Shown: positions 1-5,969 of the stretch, in pieces
Layout: every line of letters begins with the position of its first letter
Numbering within the stretch: the first letter of the stretch is position 1
Assembly (NCBI GenBank): GCA_003482405.1
Contig: DMZB01000196.1
Location: 1-9,041, forward strand
DNA from: Lactobacillus sp.
GTDB lineage: Bacteria; Bacillota; Bacilli; Lactobacillales; Lactobacillaceae
DNA length: 9,041 bases
Reading direction: 5' to 3'
Notes under the pieces: model-generated
Told to the model about the DNA's origin: nothing
The model's input: the letters and a program-made list of their open reading frames with translations, nothing else
Databases searched by the model: none
Position numbers and translations under genes: made by a program

Positions 1-263
1 GTCCAATAGTCCGGGGTGCTATCGATGTAGTCAGTTCCAATCTTGTTTTCTTTTAACTGATCATCAATAAAATCACCAAAGGGATCTTCACCTAAACGGG
101 TAATGTATTGAGAACTGTGACCAAGACGGGAGACACCAACGGCAACATTGACTTCAGCACCAGCTAAAAACTTTTGGAAATGAGTTGCGTCCTTTAATGA
201 TGCGTCGTCATCTTGTGATGCAAACAGTGCAATTGGTTCGCCAATCGTTAAAAATTCACTCAT
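1..263 (-). CDS. kdgK: 2-keto-3-deoxygluconate kinase, PfkB family (partial, N-terminal part)
   Basis: Only the first 87 codons are present; the gene runs off the left edge. The protein begins MSEFLTIGEPIALFAS and contains FLAGAEVNVAVGVSRLG at about residues 32-48, then TRLGEDPFGDFI. This is the N-terminal substrate-binding and lid region of PfkB/ribokinase-type sugar kinases, and the GEP(I/M)A...LAGAE.NVA pattern is typical of KDG kinases, which phosphorylate 2-keto-3-deoxygluconate to KDPG in the cytoplasm. The ATP-binding and catalytic GAGD region is outside the window, so activity cannot be judged. The start is supported by AAAGGAG about 8 bases upstream of the ATG. It lies 98 bases behind the permease on the same strand and is probably co-transcribed with it. 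Another PfkB sugar-acid kinase is possible. Confidence 0.82.
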   Translation of the reverse strand, partial: MSEFLTIGEPIALFASQDDDASLKDATHFQKFLAGAEVNVAVGVSRLGHSSQYITRLGEDPFGDFIDDQLKENKIGTDYIDSTPDYW

Positions 264-316
264 GATAATTTCTCCTTTATTTTTCACAAAAGTAACAGTA
301 ATCGAACAAAATAAAT

Positions 317-327
317 GTTATTAACAC
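317..327. repeat. small inverted repeat between permease and kinase
   Basis: TGTTA-T-TAACA is a perfect 5-bp inverted repeat with a one-base centre, in the 98-base gap between permease and kinase. There is no T-tract suited to a terminator and I see no convincing promoter, so read-through from permease to kinase is likely. It may be a weak mRNA processing site or may have no role. Confidence 0.25.
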
Positions 328-361
328 ACATGATTTAATGAAGCTTTAGCATGTTAGAGCA

Positions 362-1657
362 TTAACGTCCAAACATACTCCAAGCCACAATTTCTTGTAA
401 AATCGCAGCTCCCCAGGCCCACGGCACACCCGTTAGCATAAATTCCTTAATGGTCAGCTTAGTGTAATTAACGGACCAAAGGTTCCATGATTGTGTGATG
501 TCTGATGAAACGGCCATGTATGATGGCGTTGTTAGCAGACCGTACAGGAACCACGGGTTGAATCGGTTAAGCCCAACAAAGACTGCGGCTGTTGCCGAAC
601 CGGCACCATAAAGCATCAATGGACCACGGAATAATGCAAGTGGAGCAAGAATTGCAAATGTCAGCATGATCACAAACGTGTTGTTTGGAATGATGTTTGA
701 GAAGAGACTAGCAAAACGTTCAGTATCTTTAACGGCAGCGGCTTGGAACATGACCACGATCAGTAACATGATGATCAATCCGGAAATATCTGAAATGGCT
801 TTGGTAATGGTCGCGTTCATGAACTTAACAAAACCCTTGTAAGATTTGAAGTAACCGGTGAGTAGCATTGCTAATAGAGTGGCCGATAACAGTGCTGGAA
901 TCGCATCCCATTTCAGGAAGATAACACAGAATACTGGAATAATTGGCACAATGTACGCAAACCAATGAACTTCGCGCTTAGAACTTTCTGTAATTCCAGC
1001 CGCTTCTTCATCAACCTCTAAGGCCGTCGGAGTGCCTTTACGAATCTTACGTGCATTGACCAGGATGAAGACGATGACAACGGCAAGCTGGACAGCCATC
1101 GCGGTAGCACCATAACGCAAGAATTTGGCGTTATAGGCAACACCGGGAACAAACGCCGATGATTGTTTAAATTGGACGACGTTGATAAACATGGCAGCCC
1201 CAATTGAAAGTGTAAACGCTGAAACGGCAACGTTCTTTGGCACACCGATTTGGAGCATGATGGGAATTAAGATAACCCCGATGGCGATAACGGAACCAAC
1301 GCCATATGTTGAACTGAAAATTAATGCAGTGACAAGGCAAATCAGAATCGTGGCTAACACAGGAGATTTTTGACCAATTTTTTGAGTCTGACGACTGATT
1401 GATCCGGCAATTCCTGTATCGACTAACACACGGCCAAACCATGATCCAAAAATAATGTACATAATGGTGCCACCGTACTTAGTAACTGGTGCTGCGAAAA
1501 CCTGAACCATGGCAATGTGGTAGGGAATCATGCCAATCAGAGTCCAGGCAATCGTCATGACCATAAAGCCAACGGTAAGGTTACCACCACGGACGGCGTA
1601 ATAAACGAACGCAAAATATGTTAATAAAAGTAAAATACCGACAATAATGTTTTGCAT
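362..1657 (-). CDS. GntP-like sugar-acid permease
   Basis: A 431-aa, very hydrophobic protein with about 11-12 membrane segments, the first at residues 3-22. It has no cleavable signal. The stretch GTIMYIIFGSWFGRVLVDTG (about 63-82), followed by TYGVGSVIAIGVILIPIML (about 117-135), has the layout of the GntP/DcuC group within the ion-transporter superfamily: a short-loop 'GxxxGxxLxxxG' helix pair and then a Gly-rich re-entrant part. These proteins are usually proton symporters for gluconate and related acids. The length fits (GntP about 440 aa). The neighbouring KDG kinase and LacI regulator support uptake of an aldonate, keto-acid or uronate-derived acid, but the substrate is inferred. The start lies 2 bases after the stop of the upstream 53-aa ORF and its GGGAGG ribosome site lies inside that ORF, so the two are probably translationally coupled. 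A CitMHS-type carboxylate carrier is the alternative. Confidence 0.72.
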   Translation of the reverse strand: MQNIIVGILLLLTYFAFVYYAVRGGNLTVGFMVMTIAWTLIGMIPYHIAMVQVFAAPVTKYGGTIMYIIFGSWFGRVLVDTGIAGSISRQTQKIGQKSPVLATILICLVTALIFSSTYGVGSVIAIGVILIPIMLQIGVPKNVAVSAFTLSIGAAMFINVVQFKQSSAFVPGVAYNAKFLRYGATAMAVQLAVVIVFILVNARKIRKGTPTALEVDEEAAGITESSKREVHWFAYIVPIIPVFCVIFLKWDAIPALLSATLLAMLLTGYFKSYKGFVKFMNATITKAISDISGLIIMLLIVVMFQAAAVKDTERFASLFSNIIPNNTFVIMLTFAILAPLALFRGPLMLYGAGSATAAVFVGLNRFNPWFLYGLLTTPSYMAVSSDITQSWNLWSVNYTKLTIKEFMLTGVPWAWGAAILQEIVAWSMFGR

Positions 1658-1659
1658 AA

Positions 1660-1821
1660 TTACGCGGCCTCCCTGATAGGAATGCCCATGGAAGTTGTTG
1701 ACCTGTTGAACCTAATGAGCTTTGCTTCTTGATTTCTTGTCAACCAACTTTGACACTGATTATGTCTGAGGACAGGCTTTGAATGCAGTGACTTGATGCT
1801 AATCAAAGATGTTTTAACCAT
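1660..1821 (-). CDS. 53-aa basic small ORF, coupled to the permease
   Basis: I do not recognise this product. It begins MVKTSLISIKSLHSKPVLRH, is 53 aa, rich in Lys, Arg and Ser, and has no membrane segment or cysteine pair except one lone Cys. The ATG at 1821 has AAGGTGG about 7 bases upstream. The ORF ends GCG-TAA two bases before the permease ATG, and the permease ribosome site GGGAGG is in its last codons. It is the first gene after the operon promoter and operators. It may be a leader ORF whose translation controls permease expression, a small regulatory protein, or the remnant of a larger deleted gene. The in-frame upstream extension to 1908 starts inside the promoter and was not used. 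Confidence 0.45.
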   Translation of the reverse strand: MVKTSLISIKSLHSKPVLRHNQCQSWLTRNQEAKLIRFNRSTTSMGIPIREAA

Positions 1822-1866
1822 AATCAACCACCTTTTTGAAATAAAAACAACAGAATTGAAGAACTG

Positions 1867-1881
1867 TGTAAACCGGTTTCC
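1867..1881. promoter_or_regulatory. LacI-family operator O1 (permease operon)
   Basis: TGTAAACCGGTTTCC contains the perfect 10-bp palindrome AAACCGGTTT with a central CpG, as expected for LacI-family dimers that insert hinge-helix leucines at the central step. It falls at about +2 to +16 of the predicted transcript. The same sequence, with one mismatch and in reverse orientation, occurs at 4467-4481. The LacI-type gene at 2050-3054 is the obvious partner (inference). Confidence 0.7.
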
Positions 1882-1889
1882 TAAATAAT

Positions 1890-1918
1890 ATAGTAACCGC
1901 TTACACAATTATGGTCAA
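1890..1918 (-). promoter_or_regulatory. promoter of the small ORF-permease-kinase operon
   Basis: On the minus strand TTGACC (1918-1913) is followed after exactly 17 bases by TACTAT (1895-1890), a good sigma-A type promoter. The predicted start is near 1883, giving about 60 bases of leader before the 53-aa ORF. A cre-like site fills most of the spacer and a LacI-type operator covers the start of transcription, so both can block RNA polymerase. Confidence 0.65.
1892..1905 (-). promoter_or_regulatory. cre-like site (CcpA)
   Basis: The minus strand reads TGTAAGCGGTTACT, matching 13 of 14 positions of the usual Gram-positive cre consensus TGWAANCGNTNWCA. It lies within the -35/-10 spacer and overlaps the -10, a repressing position. 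It predicts repression of the sugar-acid operon when a preferred sugar is present. It could instead be a second, weaker site for the local LacI protein, but its CGG core differs from the CCGG core of the other two operators. Confidence 0.65.
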
Positions 1919-1990
1919 GAAATTTCTGAAAATTTGTGAATAAAGTCACTACTTGCAAGATACCTTTTGTTCAGTTAGTTTCCTTACAGC

Positions 1991-2021
1991 AAAACAAAAA
2001 ACCTGACTATTGCGGTCAGGT
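1991..2021 (-). terminator. Rho-independent terminator of the LacI-family gene
   Basis: In the minus-strand RNA, ACCUGAC (2021-2015) pairs with GUCAGGU (2007-2001) around a 7-base loop, followed directly by UUUUUGUUUU. It lies 29 bases beyond the stop of the LacI-family gene and upstream of the permease promoter, so it separates the two transcription units. Confidence 0.85.
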
Positions 2022-2049
2022 AAGGGGAAAGCTGTACATGAAAATGGGT

Positions 2050-3054
2050 TTAAAGTGAATGTCTGATCTCAAGGCGTGCAGGCAACTCGGTTAATAACGG
2101 AGTGTCTAACGTTACGTCTTGTTTTTGAGTAATAAGATCCATCAGTGTTTCTGCTGCTAACCGTCCAATATAGTCAAAGTCCTGCTCGACAGTCGTAATA
2201 CCAGGGCCAACCAATCCGGCCCAATTCCAGTCATCATAGCCAGTTACGGCTAAATCATTGGGGATATCAATATTGTCTTTTTGTGCAATTGTGAGTATGC
2301 GCATTAGAATTTTCCCGTTACCGGCAAAGACGACAGGATGCTTTGTATCAGCAATGAGACGATGAATGATTGCCGGAATCTCATCGAATCGATCAGCAGG
2401 AAGTTCAATAAGATCCACTGGCAGATTGTTGTCGGTTGCACCAGCCAAAAAGCCTTGGTAGCGGTCTTCACGAGTTGACGCGTCGGCTAAGGGTTCAATT
2501 AGAAAGGTTGCCCGGGTTGCGTGTGTTTTAGCGACCTCCTGGCCTAAGCGCTTTGAAGAATCAAAGTTATTCGAGCTCACGGTGTTCCAACGTAGTGGGG
2601 TGGTCTTGCGGTCCACCATCACCAACTTAGTGTCGGCATCGGCGATGAATTGATACTGTTGATTATCCCGGATATCCGGTTGCAAAATGATACCATCGAC
2701 AGACTGATCGATCATTTCAATGAGCTGTTGTTTTTCTTGATTGGCAGAATTCGCAGAGTCCATAATGAGCATTTGATAGTTGAGTGGCTTTAATACATCA
2801 CCAATCCCTTTAAGTAACAGTGATGAATAGATATCAGAAATGTCAGCGATCATGACGCCAATCAGGTTGCTGCGTTTGGACTTCAGCGATTGTGCTTGAC
2901 GATTAGGCCGATAGTTGAGGGCCGCCACAGTGTCTGCAATGTGCTGACGCGTTTTTTCGGACATGTGGGAGTAATTATGATTTAGAAAGCGTGACATAGT
3001 CGCTTTTGATACGCCGGCAGCTTGTGCGACGTCCGCGATGGTAACATTTTTCAT
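2050..3054 (-). CDS. LacI-family transcriptional repressor
   Basis: A 334-aa protein with the normal LacI-family plan. An N-terminal helix-turn-helix is at about 4-23 (VTIADVAQAAGVSKATMSRF), and a hinge helix at about 48-58 (YRPNRQAQSLK) includes the leucine that inserts into the operator centre. The periplasmic-binding-protein-like sensor domain runs from about 62 to the end, with GVMIADISDIYSSLL, VDGIILQP and a late AVTGYDD motif. The effector is probably a sugar acid or its 2-keto-3-deoxy product, inferred from the neighbouring kinase and permease. I start at the ATG at 3054, which has AAAGG upstream and places the helix-turn-helix normally; the longer in-frame start at 3090 adds residues no LacI protein needs. 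It follows the aldo/keto reductase on the same strand. Its likely targets are the palindromes at 1867 and 4467. Confidence 0.92.
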   Translation of the reverse strand: MKNVTIADVAQAAGVSKATMSRFLNHNYSHMSEKTRQHIADTVAALNYRPNRQAQSLKSKRSNLIGVMIADISDIYSSLLLKGIGDVLKPLNYQMLIMDSANSANQEKQQLIEMIDQSVDGIILQPDIRDNQQYQFIADADTKLVMVDRKTTPLRWNTVSSNNFDSSKRLGQEVAKTHATRATFLIEPLADASTREDRYQGFLAGATDNNLPVDLIELPADRFDEIPAIIHRLIADTKHPVVFAGNGKILMRILTIAQKDNIDIPNDLAVTGYDDWNWAGLVGPGITTVEQDFDYIGRLAAETLMDLITQKQDVTLDTPLLTELPARLEIRHSL

Positions 3055-3106
3055 GGAAGCCTTTCTGTGGTTACTAAGGTGAATCAACACCGAAAATAGA
3101 GAATTA

Positions 3107-3137
3107 GGGCCAGCTTCTGTTTAGCAGAAACTGACCC
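3107..3137 (-). terminator. hairpin between the aldo/keto reductase and the repressor
   Basis: In minus-strand RNA, GGGUCAGUUUCUG pairs with CAGAAGCUGGCCC over 13 bp including two G-U pairs, with a 5-base loop. The plus-strand RNA would have two A-C mismatches instead, so the minus strand is the one selected. The following bases are U-rich (UAAUUCUCUAUUUU) but not a clean U-run. It probably acts as a partial terminator or attenuator; I see no good separate promoter for the repressor downstream. Confidence 0.6.
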
Positions 3138-3177
3138 TGATTGGCAGTTAAACAATATAACGCTGGTGGAATAATGA

Positions 3178-4170
3178 TTAGCGCTTAATGATGTTGTCAA
3201 TCTCCTTTAATTCTACGTCAGAGAATGACAGATTGTCCATAGCTTTAAGATCGGTCAACAAGTGATCAACGTGAGAAACACCAAGAATTACACTAGTAAC
3301 AACCTCGTCTTTCAAAAGCCAAGCAGTCGACATTTGTGCCAACGTTTGACCGCGTTGTTCAGCAACCTTCGTTAAGTCTCTTAATTTGGCAACCACAGCG
3401 TCCGAACCATCTTTAAACAAGAACTTGTTGGTACGGTGAATTGGGAAATCGTCTGGAATACCCTGATTGTACTTGCCTGATAATAGGCCTTGTGCAAGGG
3501 GACCATAAGCCATCAAGCCGGCGTTATCAGCCTGTACTTCATCCAAAAGCCCGGTGTCAGCGGCTTCTTGATTGAGCATATTATAAGAGAATTGATTGAT
3601 TACAAATGGGGTGTGACGCTCCTTGAGCAAGGCCGCCATCTCGTGTGTTTGTTTAGTATCGTAGTTTGAAATACCAACGTATAGCGCCTTACCTGAGCGA
3701 ACGATGCCGGCAAGAGCGTCGGCTGTCTCTTCAAAGCTGGTTTCTGGATCTGGCCGATGTGTATAAAAGATATCAACGTAATCCAAACGCATTCGTTTCA
3801 AACTTTGATCTAGGCTGCTGACCAAAGTTTTCTTGGAACTCATTTGTCCATAAGGTCCAGGCCACATTAAAAAGCCGGCTTTGGAAGAAACAATGAGTTC
3901 GTCACGATATGGTCGCAGATCAGAATCCATAATTTCACCAAATGTGGATTCTGCAGAGCCAGCACTTGGACCGTAGTTATTGGCGAGATCAAAATGGAAA
4001 ATACCGTGATCAAAGGCGGCTAAAACAGTCTCACGGCTGTTTGCCAAAGTTGCTTCATCGCCATAATTGCGCCATAAACCGAGCGAAAAAATTGGTAATT
4101 GAAAACCAGTGTTACCGGCACGCCGAATTGGCATGTTGTCGTAACGCGTTGAAGCTGCATCGTAAGTCAT
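3178..4170 (-). CDS. aldo/keto reductase, YghZ / L-glyceraldehyde-3-phosphate reductase type
   Basis: A 330-aa NADPH-dependent (alpha/beta)8-barrel oxidoreductase. The AKR catalytic tetrad is visible: Asp61 and Tyr66 in HFDLANNYGP, Lys97 in IVSSKAGF, and His138 in IFYTHRPDP. The features MPIRRAGNTGFQLPIFSLGLW, AGSAE and LMWPGPYG identify the AKR14-like group of E. coli YghZ, which reduces L-glyceraldehyde 3-phosphate and other short aldehydes. It is cytoplasmic and of normal length. The ATG at 4170 is preceded by AGGAGG, and the stop TAG of the upstream 86-aa gene overlaps that ribosome site, so the pair is one coupled operon. With the LacI regulator and operator it probably belongs to the sugar-acid locus, acting on a carbohydrate-derived aldehyde or keto compound (inference). 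Confidence 0.88.
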   Translation of the reverse strand: MTYDAASTRYDNMPIRRAGNTGFQLPIFSLGLWRNYGDEATLANSRETVLAAFDHGIFHFDLANNYGPSAGSAESTFGEIMDSDLRPYRDELIVSSKAGFLMWPGPYGQMSSKKTLVSSLDQSLKRMRLDYVDIFYTHRPDPETSFEETADALAGIVRSGKALYVGISNYDTKQTHEMAALLKERHTPFVINQFSYNMLNQEAADTGLLDEVQADNAGLMAYGPLAQGLLSGKYNQGIPDDFPIHRTNKFLFKDGSDAVVAKLRDLTKVAEQRGQTLAQMSTAWLLKDEVVTSVILGVSHVDHLLTDLKAMDNLSFSDVELKEIDNIIKR

Positions 4171-4181
4171 AAAAGAACCTC

Positions 4182-4442
4182 CTAGTATTTATTCAGATTT
4201 GTTAAACGTTCAAGCAAAGCTGAATAAGGAATGTTTGCCCGTTCCTTTTCAGTTTCGGTTGGGAAAATAGTTGATTCAAGATCATTGAATTGTTCAATCA
4301 AATAATAGGCCGACAGATAAGCTGCCAGACGTTTTTTTGCGGTTCGCTCAATATCATCACCAGGTTCAGTGGGTGTTAAAGAGTTCACAAAGTTGTACGC
4401 AAATTTCTCTGGGTCAATATGAGTAAAATGTGGTTCTGCCAT
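4182..4442 (-). CDS. conserved-looking hypothetical protein, 86 aa
   Basis: I do not recognise a family. The product begins MAEPHFTHIDPEKFAYNFVNSL and appears soluble and mainly helical. It has an acidic TEPGDDIERTAKKRLAAYLSAYYLIEQFNDLE segment (about 25-57) and no membrane helix or metal-binding motif. The start is supported by GAGGTG about 6 bases upstream. It is the first gene after an operator-bearing promoter, and its TAG stop is embedded in the ribosome binding site (TAGGAGG) of the aldo/keto reductase, 11 bases before that start. This strict coupling suggests a partner or regulator of the reductase, but that is only context. Confidence 0.72.
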   Translation of the reverse strand: MAEPHFTHIDPEKFAYNFVNSLTPTEPGDDIERTAKKRLAAYLSAYYLIEQFNDLESTIFPTETEKERANIPYSALLERLTNLNKY

Positions 4443-4466
4443 AATTGCACCTCGATAATAGTTCTA

Positions 4467-4481
4467 GGAAACCGATTTACA
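4467..4481. promoter_or_regulatory. LacI-family operator O2 (86-aa gene / aldo/keto reductase operon)
   Basis: The minus strand reads TGTAAATCGGTTTCC, matching 14 of 15 bases of the operator at 1867-1881. It lies just downstream of the promoter of the minus-strand operon. With the O1 site it defines a probable two-operon regulon of the adjacent LacI-family protein, including its own gene if that is expressed by read-through. Confidence 0.65.
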
Positions 4482-4482
4482 A

Positions 4483-4525
4483 ATTCTAACAAACATAGAG
4501 TAAGCCCTCGAAGAATGTTTGTCAA
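4483..4525 (-). promoter_or_regulatory. promoter of the 86-aa gene / aldo/keto reductase operon
   Basis: On the minus strand a perfect TTGACA (4525-4520) is followed after 17 bases by TACTCT (4502-4497), a weak -10 keeping the key A and final T. An extended -10, TG-T-TAGAAT (4491-4483), lies 5 bases further on and is an alternative. Both place transcription start next to the operator at 4467-4481. The 286-base divergent gap also holds the promoter of the plus-strand gene at 4729. Confidence 0.5.
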
Positions 4526-4612
4526 AGAAAACCTGTTGCCCGATGTTGTGCTCAGCTGTTTTGACTCGTTTGAAAAAAGTTCCTGATTCTTATACGAGGC
4601 GGTTAGAGGCAG

Positions 4613-4633
4613 ATGATAAATCTATGCTATCAT
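4613..4633 (+). promoter_or_regulatory. extended -10 promoter with inverted repeat, upstream of the 4729 gene
   Basis: TG-C-TATCAT (4626-4633) is an extended -10 with 5 of 6 matches to TATAAT. The sequence also forms an inverted repeat, ATGATA-n9-TATCAT. No good -35 is visible. The leader would be about 90 bases. The same TATGCTATCAT 11-mer lies at the toxin gene start (5981-5991). Confidence 0.4.
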
Positions 4634-4728
4634 TGCCTTAAACAATTTACGGATCATGGCTTTTGTTTGTTTGCTGAATTAATGGTGTGCAGGCGGCAGT
4701 TTACTTTAACTAGATTTGGAGCGATTAA

Positions 4729-5235
4729 ATGGCAGATGGGTTCACGACTTTCCTGACAGCTAATGCTGGACATGGACGGCGTTTTTTACTATCAAGTGTG
4801 GACGAGAAGGAGATTGGCCGCGTTAAAACTAAGGGGTGGTCAAATCTGTGGAATCAATTTTTCGGGTGGCTGGTTGCCGTGCCGATTCATGATGAAATGA
4901 CGGTAGAAAATAATACGCTGATCATCGAGTCCAAGACCCACCTAATGAGTGGCAAATACCGGATCGAGATTAATCATCAACCGGTCGCACTGGTGATGAC
5001 ACATAATTATCAAAACGGTTTTACCATCAATATTAAAAATGAGCGGTATTTGTTGAAGACGGGTTTGGGCAATGCCAGTTTTCAAGTGTTACGTGACAGT
5101 GATCAGATGCTAATGATGCAAATGCGCCAACAAATTGACAACGCTGATAAGTTCAAACTTGAAATCAACGACAAACTTGGTTTGCTGACTGGCGTTGGGC
5201 TGGCCATCATTATTATGCGTAATAACGGAAAATAA
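4729..5235 (+). CDS. tubby/LURP-one-like beta-barrel protein (hypothetical)
   Basis: A 168-aa protein with alternating short beta strands. A Gly/Arg start (GHGRRFLLSSVDEKEIGRV) is followed by repeated strand pairs such as YRIEINHQPVALV (77-89), FTINIKNERYLLKTG (98-112) and FQVLRDSDQMLM (118-129). A hydrophobic segment near the end (LLTGVGLAIIIM, about 152-163) corresponds to the central helix of tubby C-like/LURP-one-related/scramblase barrels. I assign the fold from this pattern only; the function of small bacterial members is unclear. GGAG is 8 bases before the ATG. It is 31 bases ahead of the flavoprotein gene, in the same direction and probably the same transcript, which ends at the 5793-5826 terminator. 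Confidence 0.6.
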   Translation: MADGFTTFLTANAGHGRRFLLSSVDEKEIGRVKTKGWSNLWNQFFGWLVAVPIHDEMTVENNTLIIESKTHLMSGKYRIEINHQPVALVMTHNYQNGFTINIKNERYLLKTGLGNASFQVLRDSDQMLMMQMRQQIDNADKFKLEINDKLGLLTGVGLAIIIMRNNGK

Positions 5236-5266
5236 ATAACACAATGAAAAATGAAGAGGGCAAACA

Positions 5267-5770
5267 ATGACAGAAATTAGACGTTCCAAACGTGCAGTAA
5301 CGGATTTGACAAAAATCAAAACAATTTTGCAGCAGTCGCACATTGTTCACACGGCCATTAACACCGGCGATTTTCCTTATGTTGTCCCAACGAATTATGG
5401 GTTTGACATGAGTGATGATGGACAATTGGCCTTGTACATTCACGGTGCGCCAGCTGGACGAAAAGTGGACTTGCTCAAGCATGATAATCGAATTGGCTTT
5501 GAAATTGATGACGGCGGTCAGCTCATGCCTACAAAGTCAACAGAAGCTAGCCATAATTCGTGGTTGTATCACAGCATTATTGGTTCTGGATATGCTCAGC
5601 AACTGACTGATATCAATGATAAGTTGTATGCCTTACAACGCGTGTTAGTCCACGAAACGGGTCATGAATGGACTAACATTGATCCGCATGATGTTGAATA
5701 CGTCAATGTTTACCAGATTGACGTGAAGGAATACAAAGCCAAACAACATGAGGCGCCACAAGGAAAGTAA
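5267..5770 (+). CDS. pyridoxamine 5'-phosphate oxidase-like (Nim-type) flavoprotein
   Basis: A 167-aa protein of the split-barrel FMN-binding fold. Diagnostic features are an N-terminal RRSKRAVTDLTKIKTIL (about 5-21), PYVVPTNYGFD (37-47), and LALYIHGAPAGRKVDLL (54-70), the typical 'HxA..G.K' FMN-phosphate region of the NimA-like group. The later half, SIIGSGYAQQLTDINDKLYALQRVL, matches the usual C-terminal part. Relatives reduce nitro compounds or bind FMN/heme without a defined substrate, so the reaction is open. The ATG is preceded by AGAGGG. It follows the beta-barrel gene by 31 bases and is followed by a strong terminator. Confidence 0.82.
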   Translation: MTEIRRSKRAVTDLTKIKTILQQSHIVHTAINTGDFPYVVPTNYGFDMSDDGQLALYIHGAPAGRKVDLLKHDNRIGFEIDDGGQLMPTKSTEASHNSWLYHSIIGSGYAQQLTDINDKLYALQRVLVHETGHEWTNIDPHDVEYVNVYQIDVKEYKAKQHEAPQGK

Positions 5771-5792
5771 AAACTGCATAGGTTTGAATGCA

Positions 5793-5826
5793 AAATGTCG
5801 ACGGAGAAATCTGTTGGCATTTTTTT
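5793..5826 (+). terminator. Rho-independent terminator
   Basis: AAAUGUCGACGGA (5793-5805) pairs along all 13 positions, counting G-U pairs, with UCUGUUGGCAUUU (5810-5822). The loop is GAAA and a U-run extends to 5826. It ends the plus-strand beta-barrel/flavoprotein transcript. Confidence 0.9.
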
Positions 5827-5836
5827 AACTGTGATA

Positions 5837-5909
5837 ACTTACCGTGAATAGTAAGTGCCATTAAAGGCATCGAGTTTTTTGTTAAAAGCGAAAGATAATC
5901 AATCGCTTT
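5837..5909 (+). other. cluster of small hairpins upstream of the toxin gene
   Basis: Three successive inverted repeats lie in AT-rich DNA: ACTTAC-n8-GTAAGT (5837-5856), TGCC-n6-GGCA (5856-5869) followed after five bases by TTTTTT (5875-5880), and AAAGCGA-n11-TCGCTTT (5885-5909). The middle one could be a weak second terminator. No ORF with a ribosome site lies here. The function is unknown. Confidence 0.3.
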
Positions 5910-5947
5910 CTATCTCAAAATAGGTATGTAAATGCTGTAGGGCTATT

Positions 5948-5963
5948 TATAATTGTTTGGAGG
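5948..5963 (+). promoter_or_regulatory. possible -10 and displaced Shine-Dalgarno upstream of the toxin
   Basis: A perfect TATAAT is at 5948-5953, with no good -35, and GGAGG is at 5959-5963. A transcript from this -10 would begin about at the GGAGG itself. The GGAGG is 34 bases before the toxin ATG, too far for ordinary initiation, but is 6 bases before a TTG at 5970 that opens a 16-codon ORF. Confidence 0.35.
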
Positions 5964-5969
5964 TGTATC

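Noticed and set aside
2050..3090. Longer start for the LacI-family protein at 3090
   Set aside because: It adds 12 residues before the helix-turn-helix. The ATG at 3054 has its own ribosome site and gives the normal family N-terminus.
3942..4172. 76-aa plus-strand ORF opposite the aldo/keto reductase
   Set aside because: It is fully antisense to the N-terminal half of a conserved enzyme, with low-complexity Arg/His/Leu composition typical of shadow frames.
5213..5482. 89-aa minus-strand ORF across the beta-barrel and flavoprotein genes
   Set aside because: It is antisense to two real genes and their junction, with no family features.
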